DNA of 64,000 bases from Dongia_A sp044226685 (GCA_044226685.1 JBGAGP010000009.1:1-64000); one strand, 5' to 3'; counted from the stretch's first letter, positions 32,214-42,768 are shown. Notes: a model not told the origin generated them from the sequence alone. Numbers and translations: made by a program.

Positions 32214-33190
32214 AGATCGCCGTCTACGGCGCCGGCGCCATCGGCGGATTGCTCGGCGCCTATCTGGCGCGCGCCGGCGAGGATGTGACGCTGATTGCGC
32301 GCGGGCCACACCTGGCGGCGATGCAGGCAAATGGGCTGAAAGTCAGCGGGCCAGGAGGCGCGTTCACCGTCACGCCCCGGGCCACCGACGATTCGGCGAC
32401 GATCGGGGCGCAGGACTATGTCATCGTCGCGCTGAAGGCCCAGGCCGTGGCCGGTATCGTCGACAGGATGACGCCGCTGCTGGGGCCGAAGACTGCGGTG
32501 GTCATGGCGGTCAACGGCGTGCCCTGGTGGTATTTCCACGGCGTCGGTGGCGCCCTTGAAGGCCGCCGCCTCGACAGTGTCGATCCCGACGGCCGGCAAT
32601 GGGACGCCATCGGACCGCAGCGCGCGCTGGGCTGCGTCGTCTATCCGGCGGCGGAAATCGGCGCGCCGGGCGAACTGCATCACATCGAAGGCGACCGCTT
32701 CTCGCTCGGCGAGCCGGATGGCAGCAGGTCCGAACGCGTCGTTGCGCTGAGCAAGGCATTGATCGCCGCCGGGCTGAAGGCCCCGGTCAAAGGCGACATC
32801 CGCGCCGAGATCTGGGTCAAGCTGTGGGGCAATGTTGCCTTCAACCCGATCAGTGCGCTGACCGGCGGCACTTTGCAGCAGATCTGCGCGGATGCCGGCA
32901 CGCGCGCCTGCGCCAAGGCGATCATGCTGGAAACGCAGGCGATCGCCGCAAGGCTCGGCATTTCCATGCCGATCGATGTGGAGCGCCGCATCGACGGCGC
33001 CGCCGGCGTAGGCGCGCACAAGACCTCGATGCTGCAGGATTTCGAGCGTGGCCGGCCGGTCGAGCTCGATGCCATCGTCGGCGCGGTCGCCGAACTCGGC
33101 CGCATCGTCGACGTGCCTTGCCCGATGATCGATTCGATCTTCGCGCTCACCCGCCAGAAGGCGATTCTCGCCGGACTCTATCCGCGCTGA
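32210..33190 (+). CDS. Ketopantoate reductase family protein (2-dehydropantoate 2-reductase-like)
   Basis: A protein of 326 residues starting at GTG 32210, overlapping the previous stop in GTGA. The NADP site VYGAGAIGGLLGAYLARAG is at the N-terminus, the ApbA C-terminal domain contains IRAEIWVKLWGNVAFNPISALTG (lysine and asparagine of the active site) and HKTSMLQDFERGRPVELDAIVGA with the family Ser/Glu. Length and motifs fit PanE, which reduces ketopantoate to pantoate, but many paralogues reduce other 2-keto acids. Coupling to a CoA ligase in a catabolic island favours a 2-keto acid other than ketopantoate. It ends the run begun by the pyridoxine oxidase gene. Confidence 0.8.
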   Translation: MKIAVYGAGAIGGLLGAYLARAGEDVTLIARGPHLAAMQANGLKVSGPGGAFTVTPRATDDSATIGAQDYVIVALKAQAVAGIVDRMTPLLGPKTAVVMAVNGVPWWYFHGVGGALEGRRLDSVDPDGRQWDAIGPQRALGCVVYPAAEIGAPGELHHIEGDRFSLGEPDGSRSERVVALSKALIAAGLKAPVKGDIRAEIWVKLWGNVAFNPISALTGGTLQQICADAGTRACAKAIMLETQAIAARLGISMPIDVERRIDGAAGVGAHKTSMLQDFERGRPVELDAIVGAVAELGRIVDVPCPMIDSIFALTRQKAILAGLYPR

Positions 33191-33958
33191 CTCCAATCCG
33201 CGCTGCGTGATCGGTGCCGCGTCGCCATGGCGGCGCCATGCGCCACCGCTTTGTCATTGCTTTGCCCTTGGACAGCGCCGGCTGCAGGGCGCCATTGCAT
33301 GAGACCGCCGCGTCTCGTGCAGGCGCTGGCGTGGTGTTGCGCGGCTCAACACTGGAAAACGATCGAGCGGAGCCAGTATCAGAAATGAATTCGCAGATGC
33401 GAACAATGCTTGATGCGCTGCACCATTTTGTCTCCGTGTAGAAGAGGAGTAATCATTGAAACGTTATACAGGGTGGGATTTGAGTAATCTGCCGGATGCT
33501 CCCATTATGTCACGGGAATTTCTTGCGATGTTACATGATCAACTTTAGCAGTATTACTTGGTAACATTATATATAGGAAAGTACTTACATCATAATATGT
33601 CGATTGTTAAATAGAACATGATTTTGCTGCGCTGCATTATTTGGTTGTTTGAAGGGCGAATCCCTTCGGTTAGAGTTTTCATACTTTCTTAAGGAACCGA
33701 ACTTGGGGCGAACGTTCGCGGTTCCGAGGGGAAGTCACGGGGAAATTGAGGGCAGTACCGTCGAGGACAGGCGTCGCCTGGCGCCGCCCAAACCTTGACG
33801 AAGCGCGTCGAACCATCGGCGCGCCGCGAGGTCGCTTGGCCTGCTTCCGGCAATCCGGGGGCCGGCACGGCAGCCCGCGGCGCGGAATGGCGGGCGCGCA
33901 ACGAGACTGCTGCGGCGGCTTGCCGGGTGGAACCAGAAGACTTGGGATGGGGCGTTAC
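33191..33958. promoter_or_regulatory. Leader/promoter region of the alginate operon
   Basis: 768 bases without a credible gene. 33440-33690 is strikingly AT-rich compared with the flanks and is the expected promoter zone for algD. GAAGGG (33651-33656) and CCCTTC (33662-33667) form a small hairpin with a CGAAT loop. A larger dyad at 33693-33725 is listed separately. No convincing sigma-54 or Pseudomonas AlgU-type (GAACTT-N16-TCTGA) element was found. The segment 33726-33958 is GC-rich untranslated leader. Confidence 0.55.
33693..33725. promoter_or_regulatory. Nested dyad upstream of algD
   Basis: The outer arms GGAACCG (33693-33699) and CGGTTCC (33719-33725) enclose the perfect 10-base palindrome CGAACGTTCG (33709-33718). 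It lies about 235 bases before the algD start at the downstream edge of the AT-rich zone. GGAAC followed 15 bases later by CGTT also resembles the alphaproteobacterial EcfG stress-promoter elements, though the spacing is shorter than usual. It is a candidate operator or stress-responsive promoter for the alginate genes. Confidence 0.45.
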
Positions 33959-35272
<1,314 letters not shown>

Positions 35273-35335
35273 GGCGGCGCCGATGACCGCCCTCCGCCGC
35301 GACGTGACGGAGTGCCACTGGAATAGGGAGCCGGC

Positions 35336-36844
35336 ATGATTGGCTTGGCGATCTATGCGCTGTGTCTGGCCGGACTGGGCCTCCTGCTGCCGCGCGTCTG
35401 GTGGGATCCCGCCTCGCCGGAATTCATCCTGATCCTGGGCGGCATCGGCGCCTGGCGCTACGGCTGGGGGCTGCTGCATCTCGCCCGCTCGCTGATCTAC
35501 CGCAAGCTGGTCTATCCGCGCTGGCGCCGCCGCGCCGATGCGCTGGGCGAGGCGGGGATGCCGAGCCACGTCTTCCTGCTGGTGACCAGCTTCCGCATCG
35601 ACGGCGAAACCACGCGCAAGGTCTACCAGGCGGCGATCGAAGAGGCGGTGCGCTGCGGCGTGCGCGCCACCGTGATCGCCTCGATCGTCGAGATGGCGGA
35701 TCAGCGCCTGATCAAGCGCCTGTTCCAGGGGATCGTCGAAAAAATGGGCGGCACCGGGCGGGTCGATCTCAGCTTCGTCCGCATTGGCGGTACCGGCAAG
35801 CGTGACGCGCTCGCCTATGGCTTCCGCGCCGTCTCGCTGCACCGGCCGCCGCGCGACGCCGCGGTCTGCGTCATCGACGGCGATTCGATCCTGGAGCCAG
35901 GGCTGCTGCGGAAGTCGCTGCCCTATTTCAAGCTGTTTCCCGATGTCGGCGCCTTCACCACCGACGAGACCTGCGAGGTCGTCGGCCGGCCGGTGTTCCG
36001 CGAATGGTACAACATGCGCTTCGCCCAGCGCCATATCCTGATGTCGTCGATGGGGTTGAGCGGCCGGGTGCTGACCCTCACCGGGCGGATGTCGGCCTTC
36101 CGCGCCGAGATTGCCACCGACCCGGACTTCATCCGCACCATCGAGGTCGATTATATCGACCACTGGCGCCTGGGGCGCTTCAAGTTCCTGACCGGCGACG
36201 ACAAGTCGAGCTGGTACTTTGTGCTGAAGCGCGGCCTGCGCATGATCTACGTGCCGGATGCCAAGGTGGTGACGGTGGAATATCCGCCGAGCAGCCGGTT
36301 CTGGACCGGCGCCACCATGCTGATGATCCGGTGGTTCGGCAACATGCTGCGGACCAACAGTCGCGCCATCGCGCTGGGCCCGCGCCGTATCGGCTGGTTC
36401 GCCTGGTGGTGCATCGTCGACCAGCGGCTGTCGATGTGGACCAGCCTGAGCGGGCCGACCGCGGTGCTGCTGATCTGGCTGTCGACCGGGTCGAACCTGA
36501 TCTTCCTCTATTTCTACTGGGTGGCGCTGACGCGCTTCGTGCAGACTCTCCTGCTGCTGACGGCGCGCGATCGGGTGTCCTGGACCTATCCCTTCCTGCT
36601 CTATTTCAACCAGGTCTACGGCTCGGTGGTGAAGACCTTCGTCTTCTTCCGCCTCGACCGGCAGAAATGGACCCGGCAGAAGACCACCATCGAGCGCGGC
36701 CTCGACCGCTGGAGCGCCCGCCTGCAGGCCGCGACCTCCGCCTATGTCCACATCCTGGGCTGCGCCGCCTTCGTCGTCGGGCTCGGCCTCTACCTTCGGG
36801 CGATCCACGTGCCCAACGTCAAATACCTCACTTTGCTGCAATAG
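35336..36844 (+). CDS. alg8: Alginate polymerase glycosyltransferase Alg8
   Basis: A protein of 502 residues (Pseudomonas about 494). A GT2 membrane glycosyltransferase that polymerises GDP-mannuronate and passes the chain across the inner membrane. Two N-terminal membrane segments (about 2-20, 30-50) precede the catalytic loop with D181-G-D183, T209-D-E211 and the LTGDDKSSW motif with Asp288-Asp289-Lys290, equivalents of residues essential in Pseudomonas Alg8. Three or more membrane segments follow from about residue 380. It lacks the QxxRW arrangement of cellulose synthases, which argues against cellulose. AGGGAG precedes the ATG. alg44 follows after 12 bases. Confidence 0.93.
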   Translation: MIGLAIYALCLAGLGLLLPRVWWDPASPEFILILGGIGAWRYGWGLLHLARSLIYRKLVYPRWRRRADALGEAGMPSHVFLLVTSFRIDGETTRKVYQAAIEEAVRCGVRATVIASIVEMADQRLIKRLFQGIVEKMGGTGRVDLSFVRIGGTGKRDALAYGFRAVSLHRPPRDAAVCVIDGDSILEPGLLRKSLPYFKLFPDVGAFTTDETCEVVGRPVFREWYNMRFAQRHILMSSMGLSGRVLTLTGRMSAFRAEIATDPDFIRTIEVDYIDHWRLGRFKFLTGDDKSSWYFVLKRGLRMIYVPDAKVVTVEYPPSSRFWTGATMLMIRWFGNMLRTNSRAIALGPRRIGWFAWWCIVDQRLSMWTSLSGPTAVLLIWLSTGSNLIFLYFYWVALTRFVQTLLLLTARDRVSWTYPFLLYFNQVYGSVVKTFVFFRLDRQKWTRQKTTIERGLDRWSARLQAATSAYVHILGCAAFVVGLGLYLRAIHVPNVKYLTLLQ

Positions 36845-36856
36845 GAAGAACCGGTC

Positions 36857-37957
36857 ATGAACCAGGTCGCCAAGATCGTCCACGAATCCTCCTATCAGCG
36901 CCAGCATGTGCGCCTGAAGCTGCCGATCGACATCGAGCTGGGCGGCCAGACCTTCCGCGTCGAGGACTGGTCGGTCGCCGGTTTCTCGGTGGGCGGCGTC
37001 ACCCTGCCGCTCGGCCGGGGCGACCTGTTCATGGCGCGGCTGCGGTTTCCCTTCGAGGGCTTCGATTTCGCCATGCAGGTGCGCTGCGAGGTGCGCCATA
37101 TCCAGGCGGTCGGCGCCGGACAGGGCAGCTATATCGGCTGCCGCTTCGTCGAGATCAGCCCCCGCCACCAGGCGATGCTGCATTTCTTCGTCGATGCGTA
37201 TCTCTCCGGCGAGATCGCCGATGCCGGCGACCTCATCGCCATCGCGGCGCGGGAGAATTTCGGTAACGCGCGCAAGGAACCGCCGGCCATCGTCTACCCG
37301 CGGGGTCTGCGCGGCCTGGCCCAGCGCGCCGCGCGTGGCGCTGCCTTCGCCAGCCTGCTGGCCGCCGGCACGGTCCTGGTCGCCGTCATCTGCCTCAACC
37401 TGTTCGAGCGCTTCTTCATCGTACATGGCGAGGGCACGCTGGACAGCGCCCAGACTGTGATCGCCCCGGCGCCGCGAGCCGGAACGGCGATCATGGCCGG
37501 CATCGAGCCCGGCAAGCGCGTCGCGCCCGGCACCCTGGTGGCGCGGGTGATGACCTCGGATACCGAAGGCGAATCGGTCACCTCGCCCTGCGACTGCCTG
37601 GTCGGCCAGCCGCTGACCGGCAACGGCACGTCGGTCGGCAAGGGCCAGCCGCTGATCACCCTGGTGCCGGTGACGGCCGCCGTGCGCGCCAATGTGGACG
37701 TGGTCCTGGACGATTTGCGCTCGGTCAGCGTCGGCGACCGCGCCTATGTGTCCTTCTATGACGGCCGCGAGGCGGTCTATGGCCGGGTTGCCGACATCCG
37801 CCTGCCGGTCGCCTCGGCCCAGGTCGTGGCGGCGACGCCGCCCGATGCGCGGCGCGGCACCGTGGTGATCGAATTCGACACCCCGATCGATGCGCAATTG
37901 GTCGGCAAGCCGATCGAGGCGCATATCGGCCTGGTCGATCTCAACCCCTTCAGCTGA
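36857..37957 (+). CDS. alg44: Alginate polymerase co-subunit Alg44 with PilZ c-di-GMP sensor
   Basis: A protein of 366 residues (Pseudomonas 389). The N-terminal cytoplasmic PilZ domain has R15-x3-R19 (QRQHVRLK) and D37-W-S39-x2-G42, the full c-di-GMP-binding set, so polymerisation should be switched on by c-di-GMP as in Pseudomonas. One membrane segment at about 160-185 (AARGAAFASLLAAGTVLVAVICL) is followed by a periplasmic HlyD-like part (IMAGIEPGKRVAPGTLVARVMT and C-D-C near 240) expected to link to the periplasmic scaffold. A ribosome site AGGAAGAA precedes the ATG. Confidence 0.93.
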   Translation: MNQVAKIVHESSYQRQHVRLKLPIDIELGGQTFRVEDWSVAGFSVGGVTLPLGRGDLFMARLRFPFEGFDFAMQVRCEVRHIQAVGAGQGSYIGCRFVEISPRHQAMLHFFVDAYLSGEIADAGDLIAIAARENFGNARKEPPAIVYPRGLRGLAQRAARGAAFASLLAAGTVLVAVICLNLFERFFIVHGEGTLDSAQTVIAPAPRAGTAIMAGIEPGKRVAPGTLVARVMTSDTEGESVTSPCDCLVGQPLTGNGTSVGKGQPLITLVPVTAAVRANVDVVLDDLRSVSVGDRAYVSFYDGREAVYGRVADIRLPVASAQVVAATPPDARRGTVVIEFDTPIDAQLVGKPIEAHIGLVDLNPFS

Positions 37958-38009
37958 ACGCAGCCGGCGGCGACTGAGGCGCAGGCAACACATGAAGACG
38001 GAGGACACG

Positions 38010-39452
38010 ATGAGCGAGCGGCACAGACTGCATCCGGTGATCCTGTGCGGCGGCAGCGGCACCCGGCTTTGGCCGCTCTCGCGCATGGGCTTCCCCAAGC
38101 AATTCCTGGTCCTGACCTCGCAGCAGAGCCTGCTGCAGCAGACCCTGTCGCGGGTGGCCGGCGATCGCTACGCGCCGCCCATCGTGGTGGGCGCGGAGGA
38201 GCATCGCTTCATGATCGCCGACCACCTGCAGCAGATCCGCCTGGCCACCCAACGCATCATCCTGGAGCCGGCGCCGCGCAGCACGGCGGCCGCCACCGCG
38301 CTCGCCGCCTTTCATCTCACCAAGGTGTCGAAGGACGCGATGATGCTGGTGCTGCCGGCCGACCACGTGATCCAGGACCCCGGCGCCTTCGAGACCGGCG
38401 TCGTCAAGGCGATCAAGCTGGCGCAGAGCGACCACCTGGTGACCTTCGGCGTCGAGCCGACGGGACCGGAAACCGGCTACGGCTACATCATCCGCGGCGC
38501 GGAATCCAAGGACGTGCCCGGCGGCTTCGCGGTCAAGACATTCGTCGAGAAGCCGAACCAGGAGAAGGCCGCGGCGATGCTGGCGGCCGGCGACTGCTCG
38601 TGGAACGGCGGCATGTTCCTGTTCAAGGCCAGCGTCTATCTGCGCGAGCTGAAGCGCCATGAACCGCAGATCTACGAGGCGGCGAAGGAGGCGGTGAACA
38701 AGGCCGTCAACGACGCCGATTTCCTGCGCCCCGACGCCAAGGCCTTCGCCAAGTCGCCGGACATCTCCATCGACTACGCGGTGATGGAGCGCACCGAGCA
38801 CGCCGCGGTGGTGCCGGTGAGCAAGATCGGCTGGGACGATGTCGGCTCCTGGTCGGCGCTGTGGCGCATCGGGCCGAAGGACGGCGAAGGCAACGTCCGG
38901 ATCGGCGACGTCACCACGCTCGACACCAAGGATTGCTACCTGCACGCCGAGGATCGCCTGGTGGTGGCGCTCGGCCTGGAGAACGTCGCGGTGGTGCAGA
39001 CCGACGACGTCATCTTCGTCTCCAGCTTCGAGGCGGCGCACCAGGTGAAGAAGATCGTCGAGCAGCTCAACATCGACAATCGCCGCCAGGCCAAGATGCA
39101 CTCCACCGTTCATCGCCCCTGGGGCTCGTTCCGCGGCGTGGCCGAAGGCAGCCGCTACCAGGTAAAGCGCATCGTGGTGAAGCCCGGCGCCAAGCTCTCC
39201 ATGCAGTACCACCATCACCGCGCCGAGCACTGGATCGTGGTGCGCGGCACCGCCCGCGTGACCAACGGCAACGAGATCATGCTGCTGCATGAGAACCAGT
39301 CGACCTACATCCCGCTCGGCGCCACCCACCGGCTGGAGAATCCCGGCAAGATCGACCTCGAGCTGATCGAGGTGCAGTCCGGCCCCTATCTCGGCGAGGA
39401 CGACATCGTGCGGGTCGAGGACGTCTATGGCCGCACGATGGCGGCGGAATAG
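38010..39452 (+). CDS. algA: Mannose-1-phosphate guanylyltransferase / phosphomannose isomerase
   Basis: A protein of 480 residues (Pseudomonas AlgA 481), bifunctional type II enzyme supplying GDP-mannose. The nucleotidyltransferase begins ILCGGSGTRLWPLSRMGFPKQF, with the pyrophosphorylase signature FVEKPNQ; the isomerase domain is the C-terminal cupin with QYHHHRAEHWIVVRGTARV and a zinc-binding histidine set. GGAGG sits 5 bases before ATG 38010; an ATG 18 bases earlier is less likely. Such enzymes also serve other GDP-mannose polymers, but position inside the alg operon fixes the role. Confidence 0.93.
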   Translation: MSERHRLHPVILCGGSGTRLWPLSRMGFPKQFLVLTSQQSLLQQTLSRVAGDRYAPPIVVGAEEHRFMIADHLQQIRLATQRIILEPAPRSTAAATALAAFHLTKVSKDAMMLVLPADHVIQDPGAFETGVVKAIKLAQSDHLVTFGVEPTGPETGYGYIIRGAESKDVPGGFAVKTFVEKPNQEKAAAMLAAGDCSWNGGMFLFKASVYLRELKRHEPQIYEAAKEAVNKAVNDADFLRPDAKAFAKSPDISIDYAVMERTEHAAVVPVSKIGWDDVGSWSALWRIGPKDGEGNVRIGDVTTLDTKDCYLHAEDRLVVALGLENVAVVQTDDVIFVSSFEAAHQVKKIVEQLNIDNRRQAKMHSTVHRPWGSFRGVAEGSRYQVKRIVVKPGAKLSMQYHHHRAEHWIVVRGTARVTNGNEIMLLHENQSTYIPLGATHRLENPGKIDLELIEVQSGPYLGEDDIVRVEDVYGRTMAAE

Positions 39453-39463
39453 GGAGAGCGACC

Positions 39464-40165
39464 ATGAGAACCATCGCACTCTGTGCAGTTTCCGGCGCGC
39501 TCGCGCTCACCCTGCTCGGCGGCACAGCCATGGCCTTGTCGCCGCTGGCGGAAGAGAGTCCGTCGCGGGTCATCCGCGTCGACGCCGAATCCGGCCTCTA
39601 TGACCCGGCGCCGCCGCCGGGCTCCGCCTTCGTGCGGGTGATCAATGCCACCGCCACGCCGGCGCTCGACACCACGCTGGACGGCGCCGGCTGGACCAGC
39701 ACCGAGGCGGCGGGCCCCAGCGCCTACCGCCCGGTTCCCGCCGGCCAGCACGAGGCCGCCATCGGCGGCAAGAGCACCAGCTTCTCCGTCGAGGCCGGGC
39801 AGTTCTATTCCGTGGTGGCCGATGGCGATGCCGCGGCGCCGGCCCTCAGCGTGCTGCCGGACCCGAAGCTGGACAGCATGGCGAAGGCGCTGATCAGCCT
39901 CTACAACCTGACCGACAAGGCGAGTCTCAGCCTGAAGACGGCGGACGGCAAGGTGGCGGTGATCGACGCCGTCGGTGCCGACGCCGCCGGCAACCGCCAG
40001 GTCAATCCGCTGAAGGTGCAGTTCGCCGTGTTCGAGGGCGACCAGCCGATCGCCCAGATCGACGAGGTCAGCATCGAGCGGGGTGCCGCCTACAGCGTCA
40101 TCGTCACCGATATCGGCGGCAAGCTGCAGGCGCAGTGGGTGCGCAGCGCCACGCGCTCGAAATAG
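39464..40165 (+). CDS. algF: Alginate O-acetylation protein AlgF
   Basis: A protein of 233 residues (Pseudomonas 216) with a Sec signal (MRTIALCAVSGALALTLLGGTAMA). The mature start contains ESGLYDPAPPPGSAFVRVINA, the hallmark of AlgF, followed by two beta-rich domains (GGKSTSFSVEAGQFYSVV and PLKVQFAVFEGDQPIAQ). AlgF is the periplasmic adaptor that hands acetyl groups from AlgI/AlgJ toward AlgX. It starts 11 bases after algA with GGGAGAG upstream, and algI begins 15 bases after it, so the acetylation set is contiguous here. Confidence 0.9.
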   Translation: MRTIALCAVSGALALTLLGGTAMALSPLAEESPSRVIRVDAESGLYDPAPPPGSAFVRVINATATPALDTTLDGAGWTSTEAAGPSAYRPVPAGQHEAAIGGKSTSFSVEAGQFYSVVADGDAAAPALSVLPDPKLDSMAKALISLYNLTDKASLSLKTADGKVAVIDAVGADAAGNRQVNPLKVQFAVFEGDQPIAQIDEVSIERGAAYSVIVTDIGGKLQAQWVRSATRSK

Positions 40166-40180
40166 CGGGGAAACGCGCCG

Positions 40181-41644
40181 GTGGTCTTTTCCTCCAACAT
40201 CTTCCTGTTCGCCTTCCTGCCGGCGTTCCTCGCCGTCTACTACGCCGTACCGTTCCGCCATCGCTCGCTGGTCATCACCATCGGCAGCTACATCTTCTAT
40301 GGCTGGTGGCGGGTCGATTTCCTGGCGTTGCTGTTCCTGGTGACCTTGTGGAACTATTGCGTCGGCCTCGCCATCGACAAGGCGGATGGGGACCGGCGCC
40401 GGCACCTGCTCATCCTCGGCGTCGCGGTCAATCTGGGTGCGCTGGCCTATTTCAAATACTTCAATTTCCTGGTTTCGAGCCTGAACGACATGCTGGCGAT
40501 GGCGGGCCAGGGCACGCTCGATGCCTGGCATGTGCTGCTGCCGATCGGCATCTCGTTCTTCGTCTTCCAGTCGATCTCCTATCTGGTGGACGTCTATCGC
40601 CGCGACGTCGAGCCGGCGCGGAAGTTCGCGGATCTGGCCGCCTTCAAGTCGCTGTTTCCCCAGCTCATCGCCGGCCCGGTGCTGCGCTACAAGGACCTGG
40701 AATGGCAGTTCCGCTACCGCGAGCATAGCTGGGCCAAGTTCGGCGAAGGGGTCTACCGCTTCGCCCAGGGCTTTGCCATGAAGGTGTTGATCGCCGATTC
40801 GGTGGCGCCGACGGTGGCGATGGCCTTCGACCAGCCGGCGCCATCTTTCGCCGAGGCATGGCTGGGGGCGCTCGCCTATACGGCCCAGCTCTATTTCGAC
40901 TTCGCCGGCTACAGCGCCATGGCCATCGGGCTCGGCCTGATGATGGGCTTCCGCTTCATCGAGAATTTCAACCAGCCCTATGTCAGCCATTCGATCACCG
41001 AGTTCTGGCGGCGCTGGCATATCAGCCTGTCGACTTGGCTGCGTGACTATCTCTACATCCCTCTGGGAGGCAACCGCGGCGGCGAGGGGAAGACTTACCG
41101 CAACCTGCTGCTGACCATGGTGCTGGGCGGCCTCTGGCACGGCGCCAACTGGACCTTCGTGCTGTGGGGCGCCTGGCATGGCGCCTGGATGGCGATCGAG
41201 CGCTTCGTGCAGTCGCGGCGCGGCGGCCGCACGGCCAGCGACACCCGGCTGTTCGGCTGGCTGTCCTGGCCGCTGACCATGTTCCTGGTGGTGCTCGGCT
41301 GGGTCATGTTCCGCGCCCCGGACGTGGCGACGGCGGGCCGGTTCTATGGCGCGATGTTCGGCGCCAACGGCTTCGCGTTTGGCGATCACATGGCCTGGCA
41401 GGTGCGCATGGGCGACCTCGCGATCCTGGCTTTGGCCTACGCCATCGTCGTCTGGCGCGGCCTTGGCCTGACCTTGCCCTGGCAGCGCGGTACGGCAATG
41501 CCGGTCACCGGCGGCGCCGCGCCGGCGGCGGCGATGGTCACGCCGCATGCCGTTGCGGCGGTCATCAGCCTGACGCTGCTGGTGCTGGCCGTCACCAAGC
41601 TGTCGGCCTCCAGCTTCTCGCCTTTCCTCTATTTCCAGTTCTGA
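40181..41644 (+). CDS. algI: Alginate O-acetyltransferase AlgI (MBOAT)
   Basis: A protein of 487 residues (Pseudomonas 520), starting at GTG 40181 after GGGGAAA. It is a multi-spanning MBOAT: VFSSNIFLFAFLPAFLAVYY, then YFKYFNFL, LPIGISFFVFQSISYLVDVYR, FPQLIAGPVLRY, and the active-site region TEFWRRWHISLSTWLRDYLYIPLGGNR followed by LGGLWHGANWTFVLWGAWHG with the essential histidine. It moves acetyl groups from a cytoplasmic donor across the inner membrane. MBOATs also acetylate other polymers, but algF and algJ on either side fix the identity. Confidence 0.95.
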   Translation: MVFSSNIFLFAFLPAFLAVYYAVPFRHRSLVITIGSYIFYGWWRVDFLALLFLVTLWNYCVGLAIDKADGDRRRHLLILGVAVNLGALAYFKYFNFLVSSLNDMLAMAGQGTLDAWHVLLPIGISFFVFQSISYLVDVYRRDVEPARKFADLAAFKSLFPQLIAGPVLRYKDLEWQFRYREHSWAKFGEGVYRFAQGFAMKVLIADSVAPTVAMAFDQPAPSFAEAWLGALAYTAQLYFDFAGYSAMAIGLGLMMGFRFIENFNQPYVSHSITEFWRRWHISLSTWLRDYLYIPLGGNRGGEGKTYRNLLLTMVLGGLWHGANWTFVLWGAWHGAWMAIERFVQSRRGGRTASDTRLFGWLSWPLTMFLVVLGWVMFRAPDVATAGRFYGAMFGANGFAFGDHMAWQVRMGDLAILALAYAIVVWRGLGLTLPWQRGTAMPVTGGAAPAAAMVTPHAVAAVISLTLLVLAVTKLSASSFSPFLYFQF

Positions 41645-41658
41645 GCGGAGCGGATCGC

Positions 41659-42768
41659 ATGTGGCAGATCGCGCGCAATATTTCTCTGGTGGCCTGGGTC
41701 GGGATCGGTTTGCTGATCACCGCCGCCGGCCTCGCGGCGGGCAATCCGGGGCTCTATCGCGTCACCCTCGGCAAGGACGTCTGGACCGGCGATTGGGCCA
41801 GCACCTATGCGGCCGGTTTCGACAAGACGCTGCCGATCCGCGACGCCTCGATCGAGCTGTGGACCGTCATCTCCTACCTCCTGTTCAAGGAAGGTCGCGA
41901 TGGCGTGCTGGTCGGCGATGCCGACTGGCTCTATTCCAAGGAGGAATTCGCGGTCGACGGCGCCTTGCCGGAAACCCTGCAACGGCACCTAGGCGAGATC
42001 GTCAGCGCGCGCGGCGAGTTGCACCGCCGCGGCATCGACCTGGTTGTCGCGCTGATCCCGGCCAAGGCGCGGGTCTATCCGGAGCATCTCGGCCGCTATC
42101 GCTGGCCGGTCGATCTCGACCCGGTCTATCAATCGGCCCGCCAGTTCCTCAACGACAATGGCGTGGCGACGCCGGACTTGCTGCAACCGCTGCTGGGGGC
42201 CAAGCCGCAGACCCAGCTGTTCCTGCGCACCGACACGCATTGGACGCCGGAGGGCGCCGCCATCGTCGCCGACGCCATCGCCGGCGGCGTCAGCCGGCAG
42301 GTGGCGGGGCAGCAATCCGCCGCTGGCCTCGGTACGATGCAATTCCAGACCGTCGCCGGCGCGCCAGTCGAGCATCGCGGCGACCTGATGAACTTCCTGC
42401 CCCTCGGTCGGTTCGGCGGCAGCATCGGGCCGGCGCCCGACCGGCTGGTCCCGCGCACGACGGAGGAAGTTGCCGCCGCGGGCGCCGGCAATTCGCTCGA
42501 CGCCGCGCTGCTCGGCGACAGCTCGGTGCCGGCGGTCCTGGTCGGCACCAGCTACAGCGCCAACCGCCTGTGGAACTTCGACGGCGCGCTGCGCCAGGCG
42601 CTGCATGCCGACCTGGTCAATGCGGCAAAGGAAGGCGTGGGGCCGTTCCAGCCGATGCAGGATCTGCTCGCCTCCACCACGCTGGAGGATGCCCGGCCAC
42701 GCGTGGTGATCTGGGAAATCCCGGAACGCTATCTGTGGACCCGCGTGCAGCAGGGCGGCGTGAAATGA
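41659..42768 (+). CDS. algJ: Alginate O-acetylation protein AlgJ (SGNH-like hydrolase fold)
   Basis: A protein of 369 residues (Pseudomonas about 390). An N-terminal uncleaved signal anchor (VAWVGIGLLITAAGLAAG) holds it in the periplasm. The SGNH catalytic set is Asp192 and His194 in LRTDTHWTPEGA and the serine of VLVGTSYSAN near residue 300. PIRDASIELWTVISYLLFKEG and GDADWLYSKEEF are conserved family segments. It accepts acetyl from AlgI and passes it on. The algG gene overlaps its stop codon as ATGA at 42765-42768. Confidence 0.92.
   Translation: MWQIARNISLVAWVGIGLLITAAGLAAGNPGLYRVTLGKDVWTGDWASTYAAGFDKTLPIRDASIELWTVISYLLFKEGRDGVLVGDADWLYSKEEFAVDGALPETLQRHLGEIVSARGELHRRGIDLVVALIPAKARVYPEHLGRYRWPVDLDPVYQSARQFLNDNGVATPDLLQPLLGAKPQTQLFLRTDTHWTPEGAAIVADAIAGGVSRQVAGQQSAAGLGTMQFQTVAGAPVEHRGDLMNFLPLGRFGGSIGPAPDRLVPRTTEEVAAAGAGNSLDAALLGDSSVPAVLVGTSYSANRLWNFDGALRQALHADLVNAAKEGVGPFQPMQDLLASTTLEDARPRVVIWEIPERYLWTRVQQGGVK

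Noticed and set aside
35336..36844. Cellulose or hyaluronan synthase for the GT2 polymerase
   Set aside because: It has the Alg8 TGDDK motif and is flanked by algD and alg44; no bcs genes are present.
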